A DNA stretch of 64,000 nt from Bacteroidales bacterium (GCA_024401365.1 JAKSLE010000008.1:1-64000), one strand, 5' to 3'. Positions 1-9,528 are shown, numbered from the stretch's first letter. Notes: generated by a model not told the origin, from the sequence alone. Translations and numbers: made by a program.

Positions 1-88
1 ATAGTCAGTCGCACTCTGGAACTATGGAGCACCTATGCTAGACCTATAGAGCACCCTTGTTCATCGCAATTTTTTCAAATGATGAAGA

Positions 89-125
89 CAAAAAGAGGCT
101 GTGCCGGTATTTTGACACAGCCTCT
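89..125 (-). terminator. Rho-independent terminator after the DUF3592 gene
   Basis: A 10-bp stem (AGAGGCTGTG at 94-103 against CACAGCCTCT at 116-125) is followed, reading the minus strand, by a run of T residues. It lies about 60 bases downstream of the stop codon of the DUF3592 gene. On the plus side no T run follows, so it acts on minus-strand transcripts. Bases 1-88 hold no gene that can be supported. Confidence 0.75.
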
Positions 126-187
126 ATCAATAGAGGATCTACAAGTTGTCTACCATTTAATCACAAGGATTGAGCACTATATGTGTA

Positions 188-865
188 TTACATATCATGA
201 ATCATACTCATTTTCTGGTCGACATCCACATAATACTTCTTCATATTGTTGCGGTCGACATATATTATAATGTCATCTCCCGGGCGGAATGTATCCATAG
301 GGTCGGTATAGATGTTCTTGCTCTTGAACCTATATATCTCGCCATTAGACTTAGTCCAGGTACATACGACTACCCATGGGTTTTCGCCATTAATCTCCAC
401 AGCTGCATTACGTGAAACGTTCTCCACTTTGCCCACGAGCTTGTCGCCCTCTTTGACGAGGCGCTTAGCGCCAGAGCCAGAAATAGCTCTCACGAGGAAG
501 ATACCGCCACCGATGCCGGCGAACACCAATCCAAGGATGAGAAGGATGGTCTGGGCTATACCTCTGCCCCAAGAGAAGTCGCTAGGGTTTTCGCGGTCGA
601 CATATATTTCGACGGTACCGCCCACGTACATAGAAGAAGAGTAACCGTTGAGCATGGCTGGGCCATAGGTTTTGCCATCGTATTCGTAGGCGATGAGCAC
701 TCTGACATTATCATGCGAGCCAGTCATGTCCACTATCTCGGCTTCAACAACGTCGGCGTGCGACTTATATTCCTCGAAATTTGAACGTACTACAAAAGCG
801 ACGATGAGTAAAATGACACCTATTGCCAGGAATACGCCAGAAACGATATTCAGAATCTTTTTCAT
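188..865 (-). CDS. DUF3592-type membrane protein
   Basis: 225 residues. Two hydrophobic segments are visible, near residues 4-27 (directly after MKK) and 105-131, each followed by a soluble beta-rich module: residues 30-100 and 135-215. Both modules contain the pattern typical of DUF3592 proteins, a (V)EIYVDRxNP or IIIYVDRNN strand near the end, suggesting an internal duplication in a two-pass membrane protein. The function of this family is unknown. It stands alone, transcribed away from the wbp operon, with a terminator about 60 bases downstream. No convincing TAnnTTTG promoter was found in its 5' flank. The family call rests on pattern recognition of the repeated module. Confidence 0.72.
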   Translation of the reverse strand: MKKILNIVSGVFLAIGVILLIVAFVVRSNFEEYKSHADVVEAEIVDMTGSHDNVRVLIAYEYDGKTYGPAMLNGYSSSMYVGGTVEIYVDRENPSDFSWGRGIAQTILLILGLVFAGIGGGIFLVRAISGSGAKRLVKEGDKLVGKVENVSRNAAVEINGENPWVVVCTWTKSNGEIYRFKSKNIYTDPMDTFRPGDDIIIYVDRNNMKKYYVDVDQKMSMIHDM

Positions 866-1075
866 ATGAATGTTGTTTGAAATTTAATTTGATTGCAATA
901 TTAGGGCAAAGCGAGATAACATTTTTGGTCATTTAACGAGCGCCAGGTTTGAGATGATGAAAATACGATTTTGGATGACGAGTGGAGTAATTATCCAGAA
1001 TTGAAGAGATACAGACAAAGAAAAACTCTTACATCAGCAAAAAACGAGTACAATACAATATTGGTATTAATTCAT

Positions 1076-1083
1076 TACCTTTG
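1076..1083 (+). promoter_or_regulatory. Bacteroidetes -7 box (TACCTTTG) for the wbp operon
   Basis: TACCTTTG matches the TAnnTTTG consensus exactly and lies 25 bases before the ATG at 1109. A TTG at 1061-1063 is too close (12 bases) to be a standard -33 element. The box also argues against the longer open frame that begins at 971. Confidence 0.6.
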
Positions 1084-1108
1084 CACGCGAAAGCCTTTGA
1101 ACAAGAAT

Positions 1109-2248
1109 ATGAACGTGAAAATGGTTGACTTAGGTGCATTGCATGCACGTTTGGCCAGTGAGCTTGATCCCGCTATTATGAGTGTGGTGAAGAGCGGAGC
1201 TTATATCAAAGGGGCTGATGTGAGTGCCTTTGAGGAAGAGTTGGCAAAGTACCTGGGAGTCAAGCATGTAATAAGTTGCGGCAACGGTACCGACGCATTG
1301 CAATTAGCCCTCATGGCACTAGAGATCCCGAGGGGGGCACAAATTATCACCACAGCCCAATCGTTCATAGCTACGGCAGAAGCTGCTGCGCTACTAGGGT
1401 ATGAGCCTATATTTGTGGATGTGAAAGACGACTACAATATAGACGAGAAACAGATAGAGGCAGCCATCACCGAAAAAACTGCGGCTATAATACCCGTTCA
1501 CCTATTCGGTAAGTCGTGCGAGCTCTCGGCCATATATAAGGTTGCTCGCAAATTTTCTCTATACGTCATAGAAGACACGGCACAAGCTTTAGGGGCGAAA
1601 TATGAGATAGAAGGGGAGCAAAAAAAGGTTGGAACAGCCGGTACTATTGGTTGCACATCGTTTTTCCCCACAAAAAATCTAGGTTGCATGGGTGACGGAG
1701 GAGCAGTGTGGACCAACGACGATAATCTGGGCAGAAGGTTAAGGATGCTTGCCTCGCATGGGGCAGAAAAAAAGTATCACAACACCGCTATAGGCATAAA
1801 CTCGCGGTTAGACACCATCCAGGCAGCCATTCTGAGGGTAAAACTACGTTATCTGGACGAATTCAATGTCCGCAGGCAGAAGATAGCTACCATATACAAT
1901 AGTCTACTGTCGGATTTGAAAGATTACATGACACTTCCCCAATACGACGAGAAGAGCAACTCGCACGTATACCATCAATATACGATAGCGCTGAAAGGCG
2001 ACTCCCAGCAACGAGATGCTGTACAAAAGCTGCTCAAAGAGAGAGGCATAGCTACTATGGTATATTTTCCTGTGGCGTTACATCGTCTACCTGTATTTGC
2101 GGAAGCCAATAAAGACAAGCATCTGCCAAACGCAGAGAGGTTGATGGACAATGTACTTTCGCTCCCTATGCATACTGAGCTATCGGAAAGCGAGATACGA
2201 TATGTATGTCAGCAACTTAGGGAGGTAACACGTGAGATATATGGCTGA
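1109..2248 (+). CDS. wbpE: DegT/DnrJ/EryC1/StrS aminotransferase, WbpE/WlbC-like
   Basis: 379-residue PLP-dependent sugar-nucleotide aminotransferase. The PLP lysine is K189 in [14 protein letters not shown], with the pyridine-nitrogen aspartate at about D156 ([11 protein letters not shown]) and the phosphate-binding GNGTDAL loop near residue 58. In WbpE/WlbC the enzyme transfers an amino group from glutamate to the 3-keto sugar made by the neighbouring oxidoreductase, giving UDP-GlcNAc(3NH2)A. The start at 1109 is preferred over an in-frame ATG at 971 because a -7 promoter box lies between them and family members begin with a (V)DLxAxxA motif, here MVDLGALHA. The next gene overlaps its 3' end. 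Substrate assignment comes mainly from the WbpD- and WbpB-like neighbours. Confidence 0.88.
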   Translation: MNVKMVDLGALHARLASELDPAIMSVVKSGAYIKGADVSAFEEELAKYLGVKHVISCGNGTDALQLALMALEIPRGAQIITTAQSFIATAEAAALLGYEPIFVDVKDDYNIDEKQIEAAITEKTAAIIPVHLFGKSCELSAIYKVARKFSLYVIEDTAQALGAKYEIEGEQKKVGTAGTIGCTSFFPTKNLGCMGDGGAVWTNDDNLGRRLRMLASHGAEKKYHNTAIGINSRLDTIQAAILRVKLRYLDEFNVRRQKIATIYNSLLSDLKDYMTLPQYDEKSNSHVYHQYTIALKGDSQQRDAVQKLLKERGIATMVYFPVALHRLPVFAEANKDKHLPNAERLMDNVLSLPMHTELSESEIRYVCQQLREVTREIYG

Positions 2249-2819
2249 TTTCTTTGCTCATAGCACAGCGGTAATAGACCAACCCTGTACAATAGGCACA
2301 GGCAGTAAGATATGGCATTTCTGTCATATCATGGCTGATGCACGCATAGGAGACAACTGCAACCTAGGGCAGAACGTCATGGTAGGCTCAGGCGCAGTGA
2401 TAGGCAATGGGGTGAAGATACAGAACAACGTATCGGTATACAAAGGGGTAACACTAGAAGACGACGTCTTTGTGGGGCCATCAGCTGTATTTACCAATGT
2501 TATAAACCCACGAAGCTTTGTGGAGCGCAAAGATGAATTCCGCGGCACCATAGTGCGCCGAGGAGCGACGATAGGTGCCAACTCGACCATAGTCTGCGGT
2601 GTTACTATAGGCGAATATGCCCTAATAGGAGCTGGCAGTACGGTAACCAAAGACGTCAAGCCATTTGCCCTGATGATGGGAGTACCAGCCAAACAGACAG
2701 GATGGGTAAGCCGCAACGGGCAGAAACTTACATTTGACAACAACGGGATAGCTGTCTGTCCCGCCTCAGGAGAGAAATATATTCTGAAGGAAGAGACAGT
2801 ATATTTATCACAAGAATAA
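2232..2819 (+). CDS. wbpD: Left-handed beta-helix N-acetyltransferase, WbpD/WlbB-like
   Basis: 195 residues made largely of hexapeptide-repeat coils ([LIV]GxxxxI pattern, about residues 15-150), the fold of trimeric acyl-CoA-dependent acyltransferases. The segment [14 protein letters not shown]-like coil followed by an FTNVINPRS loop is typical of WbpD/WlbB, which acetylate the 3-amino group of UDP-GlcNAc(3NH2)A. A GTG start at 2232 is six bases after a GGAGG at 2221-2225; an ATG three codons later (2241) is the alternative. It overlaps the aminotransferase by 17 bases and its stop overlaps the next start by one base, so the three genes are translationally coupled. Confidence 0.88.
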   Translation: MRYMADFFAHSTAVIDQPCTIGTGSKIWHFCHIMADARIGDNCNLGQNVMVGSGAVIGNGVKIQNNVSVYKGVTLEDDVFVGPSAVFTNVINPRSFVERKDEFRGTIVRRGATIGANSTIVCGVTIGEYALIGAGSTVTKDVKPFALMMGVPAKQTGWVSRNGQKLTFDNNGIAVCPASGEKYILKEETVYLSQE

Positions 2820-3829
2820 TGAAAACAGTAGAATTCGCCATTGTGGGACTTGGCATGATAGGCAAGCGCCACAAGCAACATATAGCAAACAATCCCCATG
2901 CCCACTTAGCAGCTGTGTGCGATATACGTACCCGTCATGAGATAGGGCTAGAAGAAGATATCCCCCTTTACACTACCCTATCGGAGATGCTGGCTCAGCA
3001 CCCTGAGGTAGAAGTAGTAACGATATCCACCCCCAATGGGCTACACGCCAAGATGGCATGCGAAGTACTAAAGGCCGGGCGCTGTCCTATAGTAGAAAAA
3101 CCTATGGCGCTGACAGTTGAAGATGCCAAGACAGTAGTGGAGACCGCCAGACAAACGGGCAAGCAAATCTTTCCTGTAATGCAGAACCGCTACTCACCGC
3201 CATCGGTATGGCTCAAGGAGGTGATGGAGAAAAATATGTTAGGCGACATTAACATGGTAATAGTCAACTGTTTCTGGAATCGCGATTCGCGCTATTACGT
3301 ACCAGGGCACTGGCATGGGACAGCAGATATGGATGGAGGGGTACTCTTCACGCAGTTCTCTCATTTTGTGGACATTATGCTCTGGCTATTAAATGGCAAG
3401 GTAGAGGTATGCAGTTCGGTAATGGACAATATGACCCATGTAGGCACCACCCCATTTGCGGATAGCGGCGTTGTAAATTTCCGTCAAGGCAAAACGATAG
3501 GCGTATTCAATTTCTCCACCTCGGTATGGGACCGCAATCTAGAGTCGTCCATCACCATTATAGGTACCAAGGGGACTATACGAGTAGCAGGACAATATAT
3601 GGACACAGTAACAGAATGTCATATAGACAATTACGAGATGCCCGACCTGGCACCATGCAATGCGCCCAACAACTATGGAGGGTACAAAGGCTCCGCTGCC
3701 AACCATTGCTACGTAATAGATAATGTGGTAAATACTATCAACAAGTTAGAAAATCCACATGTACCCCCACAAGAAGCGCTCAATGTAATAGAGTTTATCT
3801 GCAGTGCCATGAGCGTTGCTAAATGCTAA
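2819..3829 (+). CDS. wbpB: Gfo/Idh/MocA-family sugar-nucleotide dehydrogenase, WbpB/WlbA-like
   Basis: 336 residues. N-terminal Rossmann motif VGLGMIGKRH (residues 9-18) and the family's EKP signature at 93-95 (IVEKPMALTVEDA) are clear, followed by a C-terminal alpha/beta substrate domain. WbpB/WlbA oxidises C3 of UDP-GlcNAcA, using alpha-ketoglutarate to recycle NADH, just before the WbpE step. The start codon overlaps the wbpD stop (TAATG). Together the three genes lack only the 6-dehydrogenase (WbpA/UgdA) needed to go from UDP-GlcNAc to UDP-GlcNAc(3NAc)A; no such gene is in this window. Confidence 0.87.
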   Translation: MKTVEFAIVGLGMIGKRHKQHIANNPHAHLAAVCDIRTRHEIGLEEDIPLYTTLSEMLAQHPEVEVVTISTPNGLHAKMACEVLKAGRCPIVEKPMALTVEDAKTVVETARQTGKQIFPVMQNRYSPPSVWLKEVMEKNMLGDINMVIVNCFWNRDSRYYVPGHWHGTADMDGGVLFTQFSHFVDIMLWLLNGKVEVCSSVMDNMTHVGTTPFADSGVVNFRQGKTIGVFNFSTSVWDRNLESSITIIGTKGTIRVAGQYMDTVTECHIDNYEMPDLAPCNAPNNYGGYKGSAANHCYVIDNVVNTINKLENPHVPPQEALNVIEFICSAMSVAKC

Positions 3830-3857
3830 GTATCAGATTCATTCAAAGATAATTTCG

Positions 3858-3865
3858 TATATTTG
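3858..3865 (+). promoter_or_regulatory. -7 box TATATTTG directly before trkH
   Basis: TATATTTG fits TAnnTTTG exactly and ends only five bases before the trkH ATG at 3871, so transcription would begin at or next to the start codon (a leaderless or nearly leaderless message). No TTG lies at the ideal upstream distance, which lowers confidence. Confidence 0.5.
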
Positions 3866-3870
3866 CGTCT

Positions 3871-5328
3871 ATGTCGACGAACATTAGGCTAATATTGAAT
3901 ATTCTGGGTGCCTTGCTCCTTATATTGGGCAGTTTCATGGTAGTCCCGGCATTTCTAGGGTGGATATATGCCGAAGAAAATATGGCTTTCGTATTCCTCT
4001 TCTCGGCTATGTTCACCTGTCTTACTGGTGCAATCCTCAAGATGGGCACGAGGAAGCACAACCATAATGTAAGCAAAAAAGACTCGTATATCCTGGTGAC
4101 CAGTGTGTGGTCGATATTTACCATTTTCGGTATCATTCCATACTATTACGGATACAACATGTCGTTCATCGACTCACTTTTCGAATCGATGTCGGGCTTT
4201 ACCACCACCGGAAGTACAGTACTCCCCAATATTGACGGGGCACCTCGCGCTTTGCTGATGTGGAGATCCATGACCCAGTGGATAGGAGGCATGGGAATCA
4301 TCACTCTCTCAGCCGTTCTTTTCCCGGCATTAGGCATTGGAGGTATGCAGATGTTTACCGCCGAGGCCTCGATCAACAAGAGCGACCGTGTACACCCAAA
4401 GATAAATGAGGTAGCCAGATATGCCTGGGGCTTCTATATTGTGCTGACGATACTAGAGATGATACTTCTGAGGCTAGGTGGCATGCCGACATTTGAGGCT
4501 GTATGTCACTCATTCTCAACATTGTCCACAGGAGGCTTCTCTCCACATGCTGCCAGCATAGGATTTTACGGTTCGGCCTACATCGACTATGTGGTAATAC
4601 TATTCATGTTCCTTGGCGGTATGAACTTTACGCTTTTCTATGCCATGCTATTTGCCAAATGGAACAAGGTACTGGCTGATGACGAGCTAAAGAGGTACCT
4701 TTTACTGATTATAGTCTGCACATTATCTATATGCATACCACTATATTTCGCCGACGGCAGTGGGGCGGATGCGGAGAATAGCTTCCGTCGCGCCATGTTC
4801 CATGTAATAAGTGTGATGACTTCGACAGGATTCACGACAGACAATTACTGTTTATGGCCACCTATTGCCACTACGGTTACCGTACTTCTGATGGTAACAG
4901 GTACCTGTACCTCATCTACATCCGGTGGCTTGAAGTTGATGCGTATCATAATAACCTTCAGGCACCTCAAGGGCGAATTCCGTCGCATGATACACCCTAC
5001 AGCGGTAGTACCGGTAAAATACAACAACAAGCCACTATCGGCAGGCGATCTGCGTAGTGTGACACTCTTCTTGCTATTTTACTTTATCGTCATGATAGTA
5101 GGTGTAATACTGATATCGTTTGACGGGCTACCTTTCGAGGATGCATTTGGATTGGGTGCCAACTCACTTGGCGACATAGGTATCAGTGTTGGCTCATTTG
5201 GACCTGATGGCGATATTGCATCCCTATCCACTTATACAAAAAGTATAATGATAGTTCTGATGTTGCTAGGACGTCTTGAGATTTTCACTGTTGTGATACT
5301 CTTTATTCCATCGTTCTGGAAACGATAA
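3871..5328 (+). CDS. trkH: TrkH-family potassium uptake membrane protein
   Basis: 485 residues with about ten membrane helices. The four selectivity-filter loops of Trk/Ktr channels can be read: FTTTGST, FSTLSTGGFS, MTSTGFTT and ANSLGDIGIS. TrkH forms the dimeric K+ translocating subunit and normally works with the cytoplasmic NAD-binding TrkA; no trkA is in the window, so it must lie elsewhere. The first helix (LILNILGALLLILGSF) begins about six residues after the chosen ATG, the normal distance in the family. Followed two bases later by the rlmD upstream region and likely co-transcribed with it. Confidence 0.93.
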   Translation: MSTNIRLILNILGALLLILGSFMVVPAFLGWIYAEENMAFVFLFSAMFTCLTGAILKMGTRKHNHNVSKKDSYILVTSVWSIFTIFGIIPYYYGYNMSFIDSLFESMSGFTTTGSTVLPNIDGAPRALLMWRSMTQWIGGMGIITLSAVLFPALGIGGMQMFTAEASINKSDRVHPKINEVARYAWGFYIVLTILEMILLRLGGMPTFEAVCHSFSTLSTGGFSPHAASIGFYGSAYIDYVVILFMFLGGMNFTLFYAMLFAKWNKVLADDELKRYLLLIIVCTLSICIPLYFADGSGADAENSFRRAMFHVISVMTSTGFTTDNYCLWPPIATTVTVLLMVTGTCTSSTSGGLKLMRIIITFRHLKGEFRRMIHPTAVVPVKYNNKPLSAGDLRSVTLFLLFYFIVMIVGVILISFDGLPFEDAFGLGANSLGDIGISVGSFGPDGDIASLSTYTKSIMIVLMLLGRLEIFTVVILFIPSFWKR

Positions 5329-5354
5329 AATTGACAAACAGACAAACAGTATAT

Positions 5355-6797
5355 ATGAAAAAGCGTACGCTAATTGAAAATGTAGAGATAACGGACGTAG
5401 CTGCTGAAGGCAAGGCTCTCTTCAGACATGAGGATAGAGTTGTGTTCGTTACTGGCGCTGTGCCAGGTGACTTCGCAGATGTTGAGATTACCAAGAAACG
5501 TTCCTCGTACTGGGAAGGCAAGGTTACTCGCATCGTTACTCCTTCACCTGTACGCATAGAACCTCGTTGTCCAGAATTCGGTCTGTGTGGTGGCTGTAAA
5601 TGGCAGCACTTACCATACGAAGAGCAACTCAAATACAAGCAGCGTGAGGTGGTATCGAACCTCACACGACTTGGACATCTCACGCTCCCACAAGAAGAGA
5701 CTATAGCGGCCTCGGCAAATCAGTACGAGTATCGCAATAAATTGGAGTATACATTCTCCAACCGTCGCTGGCTCACTGGCGAAGAGGTGGGAGAGAATCG
5801 CCGTCGCGCTGAGGCAGGAGAGCCACAACTTGAGATGCGTTGTGCCGGCTTCCATGTACCAGGACTGTTTGACAAGGTGGTAAATATCGACAAGTGTCAC
5901 CTTCAGCCATACCCTTCAAACGAGATTCGTAATTTCATACGCGATTGGGGGTTGGAGAACAATCTGGATTTCTATGACCTACGCGAACAACATGGATTCC
6001 TACGTACTCTCATCATACGCACATCGTCTACGGGCGAAATTATGGTAATCCTTACCCTTGGCCGTGAAGAAAAAGCAAACCGCGAGAAGTTGCTGTCGGC
6101 CCTTAAGGAGAAATTTCCTGAGATAACATCGCTCCTATACGTTATAAACGAGAAACACAATGACACTATCACAGATCAGGAGATATGTGTATTCTCGGGC
6201 CAAGACTACATCATGGAGCAGATGGGCGACGTGAAATATAAGGTAGGTCCTAAATCGTTCTATCAGACAAATAGTGCTCAGGCTCAGCGATTGTACGAGA
6301 TAACACGTGACAAGGCACACCTGACAGGCAATGAGGTGGTGTATGACCTCTATACCGGTACTGGTACTATTGCCAACTTTGTGGCTCGTCAGTGTAAGAA
6401 GGTGGTAGGTATTGAGTATGTACCAGAGGCCATTGAGGACGCAAAGGTCAACAGTCAGATAAACAACATCACCAATACAGAGTTCTTCGCAGGAGATATG
6501 AAGGACGTTCTTACAGCCGACTTCATAGCTAAGCACGGACGACCTGACGTGATGATTGTAGACCCACCTCGCGCAGGTATGCACCCCGATGTAGTAAAGA
6601 CTATTCTAGATGCAGCTCCTGCTCGTATAGTGTATGTAAGTTGCAATTCGGCTACACAGGCTCGCGACCTACAGATGATGGCACATGCATACCGAGTAGT
6701 TTCTCTGCGCGCCGTAGATATGTTCCCTCAGACGCACCATGTAGAGAGCGTAGTGGAACTGGAACTTATACCCGAATCAGAAAGAACTCAAGAATAA
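5355..6797 (+). CDS. rlmD: 23S rRNA (uracil-5)-methyltransferase, RlmD/RumA family
   Basis: 480 residues. An N-terminal TRAM domain (about 1-60) binds RNA; a cysteine cluster CPEFGLCGGCKW (C72, C78, C81 and one more C downstream) would hold a 4Fe-4S cluster; the C-terminal SAM-dependent methyltransferase carries DLYTGTGTI, VDPPRAGMH and the catalytic-cysteine motif YVSCNSATQARD. The enzyme makes m5U in 23S rRNA, at U1939 in E. coli RlmD; some relatives also modify U747, so target specificity is inferred. The ATG at 5355 (MKKRTLIENVE) fits the TRAM domain; the frame is open back to a TTG at 5331 that adds eight unconserved residues. Confidence 0.93.
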   Translation: MKKRTLIENVEITDVAAEGKALFRHEDRVVFVTGAVPGDFADVEITKKRSSYWEGKVTRIVTPSPVRIEPRCPEFGLCGGCKWQHLPYEEQLKYKQREVVSNLTRLGHLTLPQEETIAASANQYEYRNKLEYTFSNRRWLTGEEVGENRRRAEAGEPQLEMRCAGFHVPGLFDKVVNIDKCHLQPYPSNEIRNFIRDWGLENNLDFYDLREQHGFLRTLIIRTSSTGEIMVILTLGREEKANREKLLSALKEKFPEITSLLYVINEKHNDTITDQEICVFSGQDYIMEQMGDVKYKVGPKSFYQTNSAQAQRLYEITRDKAHLTGNEVVYDLYTGTGTIANFVARQCKKVVGIEYVPEAIEDAKVNSQINNITNTEFFAGDMKDVLTADFIAKHGRPDVMIVDPPRAGMHPDVVKTILDAAPARIVYVSCNSATQARDLQMMAHAYRVVSLRAVDMFPQTHHVESVVELELIPESERTQE

Positions 6798-6804
6798 CAA
6801 TCTG

Positions 6805-7749
6805 ATGAAACGCATTATTGCTTTCATAAAAAACTGGACTCTCCCGTTAGCAATGCTGACGGGAGTCCTCATATATCTGGCATTCGCCCACCTGGATATA
6901 CTGCAACCGACAAAGCCCTTTGTGCGTTCGCTGGACAAGGTGCTTACTCCGGGGCTGATCTTCGCTCAGTTGCTATTGACATTCTGCAAAGTCAACCCTC
7001 GAGAGTTCCGTTTCCGCAAATGGCACTTTGAGCTGCTGGCCTTCCAGTTGGTACTAGGTCTCCTATGCGCAGGTGCAGCCATATATATGGGATGGCAACC
7101 ACTACTCTGGCAGGGAGCGCTCATCTGCTTCATCTGTCCTACGGCTACAGCAGCTGCTGTCATAACCGCCAAGTTGGGTGGCAATGCCGAGACGCTTATC
7201 ACATATACCTTCATGGTTAATATTCTCACGGCTATATTCGTTCCGTTGGTATTCCCATTGGTATACAACCAGGCCGACCTGACATTCTGGGAGGCATTCT
7301 GGATTATACTCCAGAAGATATTCCCGCTGTTGATATTCCCATTCATACTGGCACAGATACTGCGTTACTGCTGGAAATCGGCACACAGATACCTCAAGGA
7401 GCATGCCGGCGTAGCATTCTACATCTGGGCAGTGGCCCTTGCTATGGTAATGGGCAAGACAGCCAAGAGTATAGTGGACGACTCCGAGCAGTTGCACATC
7501 ATTTTCATCCTTGCAGGAGTTAGCTTTCTTTGTTGTATCATCCAATTTGCTGTAGGTAAAACATTGGGGACCAGATACAATGACAGACTTTCTGCAGGAC
7601 AGGCTCTCGGTCAGAAAAATACAGTATTCGCTATATGGATGGCATACACATACCTGCCACCTATAACATCTGTGGCTCCGGGTGCTTACGTACTGTGGCA
7701 GAACATTATAAATTCGTACCAACTTTGGAAATCCCGTAAGAAACAATGA
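6805..7749 (+). CDS. BASS (bile acid:sodium symporter)-family transporter
   Basis: 314 residues, nine or ten membrane helices, with the two unwound regions typical of the BASS fold: CPTATAAAVITAKLGGNAE (about residues 111-129) and the helix containing SAGQALGQKNTVFAIWM near 268. Family members move organic anions with sodium. Bacteroidales copies are usually just called transporter, and no substrate can be read from the sequence. The gene begins seven bases after rlmD and its stop region overlaps the ispE start, so it belongs to the trkH-rlmD-BASS-ispE run. Confidence 0.8.
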   Translation: MKRIIAFIKNWTLPLAMLTGVLIYLAFAHLDILQPTKPFVRSLDKVLTPGLIFAQLLLTFCKVNPREFRFRKWHFELLAFQLVLGLLCAGAAIYMGWQPLLWQGALICFICPTATAAAVITAKLGGNAETLITYTFMVNILTAIFVPLVFPLVYNQADLTFWEAFWIILQKIFPLLIFPFILAQILRYCWKSAHRYLKEHAGVAFYIWAVALAMVMGKTAKSIVDDSEQLHIIFILAGVSFLCCIIQFAVGKTLGTRYNDRLSAGQALGQKNTVFAIWMAYTYLPPITSVAPGAYVLWQNIINSYQLWKSRKKQ

Positions 7750-8576
7750 TAACATTCGCTAATTGCAAAATCAACCTCGGCCTTAACATCATAAACAAGC
7801 GCCCTGATGGTTATCACAATATTGAGACACTCTTCTACCCTCTCCATCGCTCGGATATGCTGGAGATAATACTGCCCGAGGATGAATTGGCTAAGAAGTG
7901 CGATTACGTTCTTGAGCAGTCGGGCATCAAGGTCGACTGTGCTCCAAATGAAAACATCATGGTAAAGGCTCTATATGCGCTCAAAGAGGTCCGCGACATA
8001 CCTTGCGTATATATGCACCTGATGAAACAGGTACCTATGGGAGCTGGCTTGGGTGGAGGTTCGGCTGATGCTGCTAGCCTCATCAAGGCTATCAACACCA
8101 TAATGCAACTCAAGATGAGCGACGAAGAGATGGAGCGAGTAGTTGCTAAAGTGGGTGCCGACTGCGCCTTTTTCATAAAAAACAAGCCTGCGTTGGCTTC
8201 TGGCATAGGCGACGTCCTACGTCCTGTAGAGGGATTCTCTCTCAGTGGCAAGTATATCCACCTCATAAAGCCTAATGTGCATGTATCAACAACCGAGGCT
8301 TATGGCGGCGTCACCCCTTCGGAACCTAAGGTTCATATAGAGGATATTATTCAACGCCCAATATCGGAGTGGCAAGGTCTGCTTGTCAACGACTTCGAGA
8401 AATCGGTATTCAAAGCTCATCCCGAATTGGCAGAAATCAAACAATGGCTGTTAGACAATGGTGCAACATATGCTGCCATGTCGGGTAGCGGTTCGACCAT
8501 ATTTGGCATTTTCGATGATATTTTTGAGAAAGAATACGGCCAGGCTGATGCTATAGAATGGGGAGAACAGTTGTAG
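7746..8576 (+). CDS. ispE: 4-diphosphocytidyl-2-C-methyl-D-erythritol kinase
   Basis: 276-residue GHMP kinase. N-terminal CKINLGLNIINKRPDGYHNI is the IspE signature, and the ATP-binding GHMP loop is PMGAGLGGGSADAAS (about residues 97-111); the third GHMP motif AAMSGSGSTIFGIF is near 240. It phosphorylates CDP-methylerythritol in the non-mevalonate isoprenoid pathway in the cytoplasm. The ATG overlaps the BASS stop by four bases (ATGA). Length is normal for the family. Confidence 0.96.
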   Translation: MITFANCKINLGLNIINKRPDGYHNIETLFYPLHRSDMLEIILPEDELAKKCDYVLEQSGIKVDCAPNENIMVKALYALKEVRDIPCVYMHLMKQVPMGAGLGGGSADAASLIKAINTIMQLKMSDEEMERVVAKVGADCAFFIKNKPALASGIGDVLRPVEGFSLSGKYIHLIKPNVHVSTTEAYGGVTPSEPKVHIEDIIQRPISEWQGLLVNDFEKSVFKAHPELAEIKQWLLDNGATYAAMSGSGSTIFGIFDDIFEKEYGQADAIEWGEQL

Positions 8577-8614
8577 TCTCTTATAGTTTTTACTTGCGAC
8601 AATAGAGATTGCTA

Positions 8615-8644
8615 TTGAAAGTCTCAAAAAAAAGTGTATCTTTA
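8615..8644 (+). promoter_or_regulatory. Promoter of the universal stress gene
   Basis: TTG at 8615-8617, 19 bases, then TATCTTTA at 8637-8644 (one mismatch to TAnnTTTG). Predicted start of transcription is near 8650, giving a leader of about 40 bases before the ATG at 8692. Confidence 0.55.
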
Positions 8645-8691
8645 CAAATCAATTTACGTACGAACACTAAAATACCAATTAACTTCGAGCT

Positions 8692-9528
8692 ATGAAGAAA
8701 ATAATAGTTCCCATAGATTTCTCTGAGACATCACTAAGTGCTCTCAAGACAGGCATCGTAATTGCCAACAAGCTTAATGCTGAACTTCGTATCGTTTATG
8801 TCGATCCTACAGGCCGTCATGCACGTGGATTCGAAATATTGGACGACGACAACAAGAGTGATGCCCAGAAATTGCTTGACAATCTTCTTTTGGAGAATCG
8901 TCAGGCCTATTATGTTTCGGGAGGCAAGATGGATTACAAGATCCGTAGCGGTATTGTTGCTGACGAGATCATCGGACAGAGCAAGTATGACGATGCTGCT
9001 ATGATAGTAATGGGCTCACATGGTGTGTCTGGTATCACAAAGAGCTGGATCGGTGGCAACGCTTATCGCGTAATATGCAACGCACCTTGTCCTGTATTGG
9101 TTATTCGCGAGGATATGAAGTACGATTCCAACTTCGGACGTATCGTTGTACCTATCGAAATGAACAAGTCGTCAAGATACAAGATCCCTGTGGTTGGTGG
9201 TGTATGCAAACTATTCAAGGCTAAGGTTACTCTCATAGGTATCCGCCGTTCAGGTATTGCATCTATCCTACAACGTATCACAAACAATATTCATCAGGTT
9301 GAGAAGTTCCTCACATCTTATGGCATAGAAGTTGCAAAGACAACAGTAATTTCGGGCAACGATGCTAACGAGAAGTTCCTCGAGGCAGTACAGTGCGAGG
9401 ATGCTGATATGATTACCCTCGACGTAACTAATATGGGCAACTTCTTTATGGATCGTTTCCAGCCATTCTTGATCTCACTTGTCAATAATGCCAAGTGTCC
9501 GGTATTGGCAATTCCAATTAAAGCATAA
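8692..9528 (+). CDS. Tandem-domain universal stress protein (UspA family)
   Basis: 278 residues with two Usp modules. The first (1-140) starts KIIVPIDFSETS and ends with the ATP-binding loop GSHGVSGITKSWIGGNA and the strand PVLVIRE; the second (about 150-278) starts RIVVPIEMNKSS and ends CPVLAIPIKA but has lost a clear GxxG(9)G(S/T) loop. Such tandem proteins often keep one nucleotide-binding domain. The role in stress adaptation is a family statement, no specific target is known. It has its own promoter 48 bases upstream and is followed by the SPOR gene. Confidence 0.9.
   Translation: MKKIIVPIDFSETSLSALKTGIVIANKLNAELRIVYVDPTGRHARGFEILDDDNKSDAQKLLDNLLLENRQAYYVSGGKMDYKIRSGIVADEIIGQSKYDDAAMIVMGSHGVSGITKSWIGGNAYRVICNAPCPVLVIREDMKYDSNFGRIVVPIEMNKSSRYKIPVVGGVCKLFKAKVTLIGIRRSGIASILQRITNNIHQVEKFLTSYGIEVAKTTVISGNDANEKFLEAVQCEDADMITLDVTNMGNFFMDRFQPFLISLVNNAKCPVLAIPIKA

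Noticed and set aside
971-1108. 46-residue N-terminal extension of the wbpE frame
   Set aside because: It crosses an exact -7 promoter box at 1076-1083, has no family similarity, and the natural N-terminus starts at 1109.
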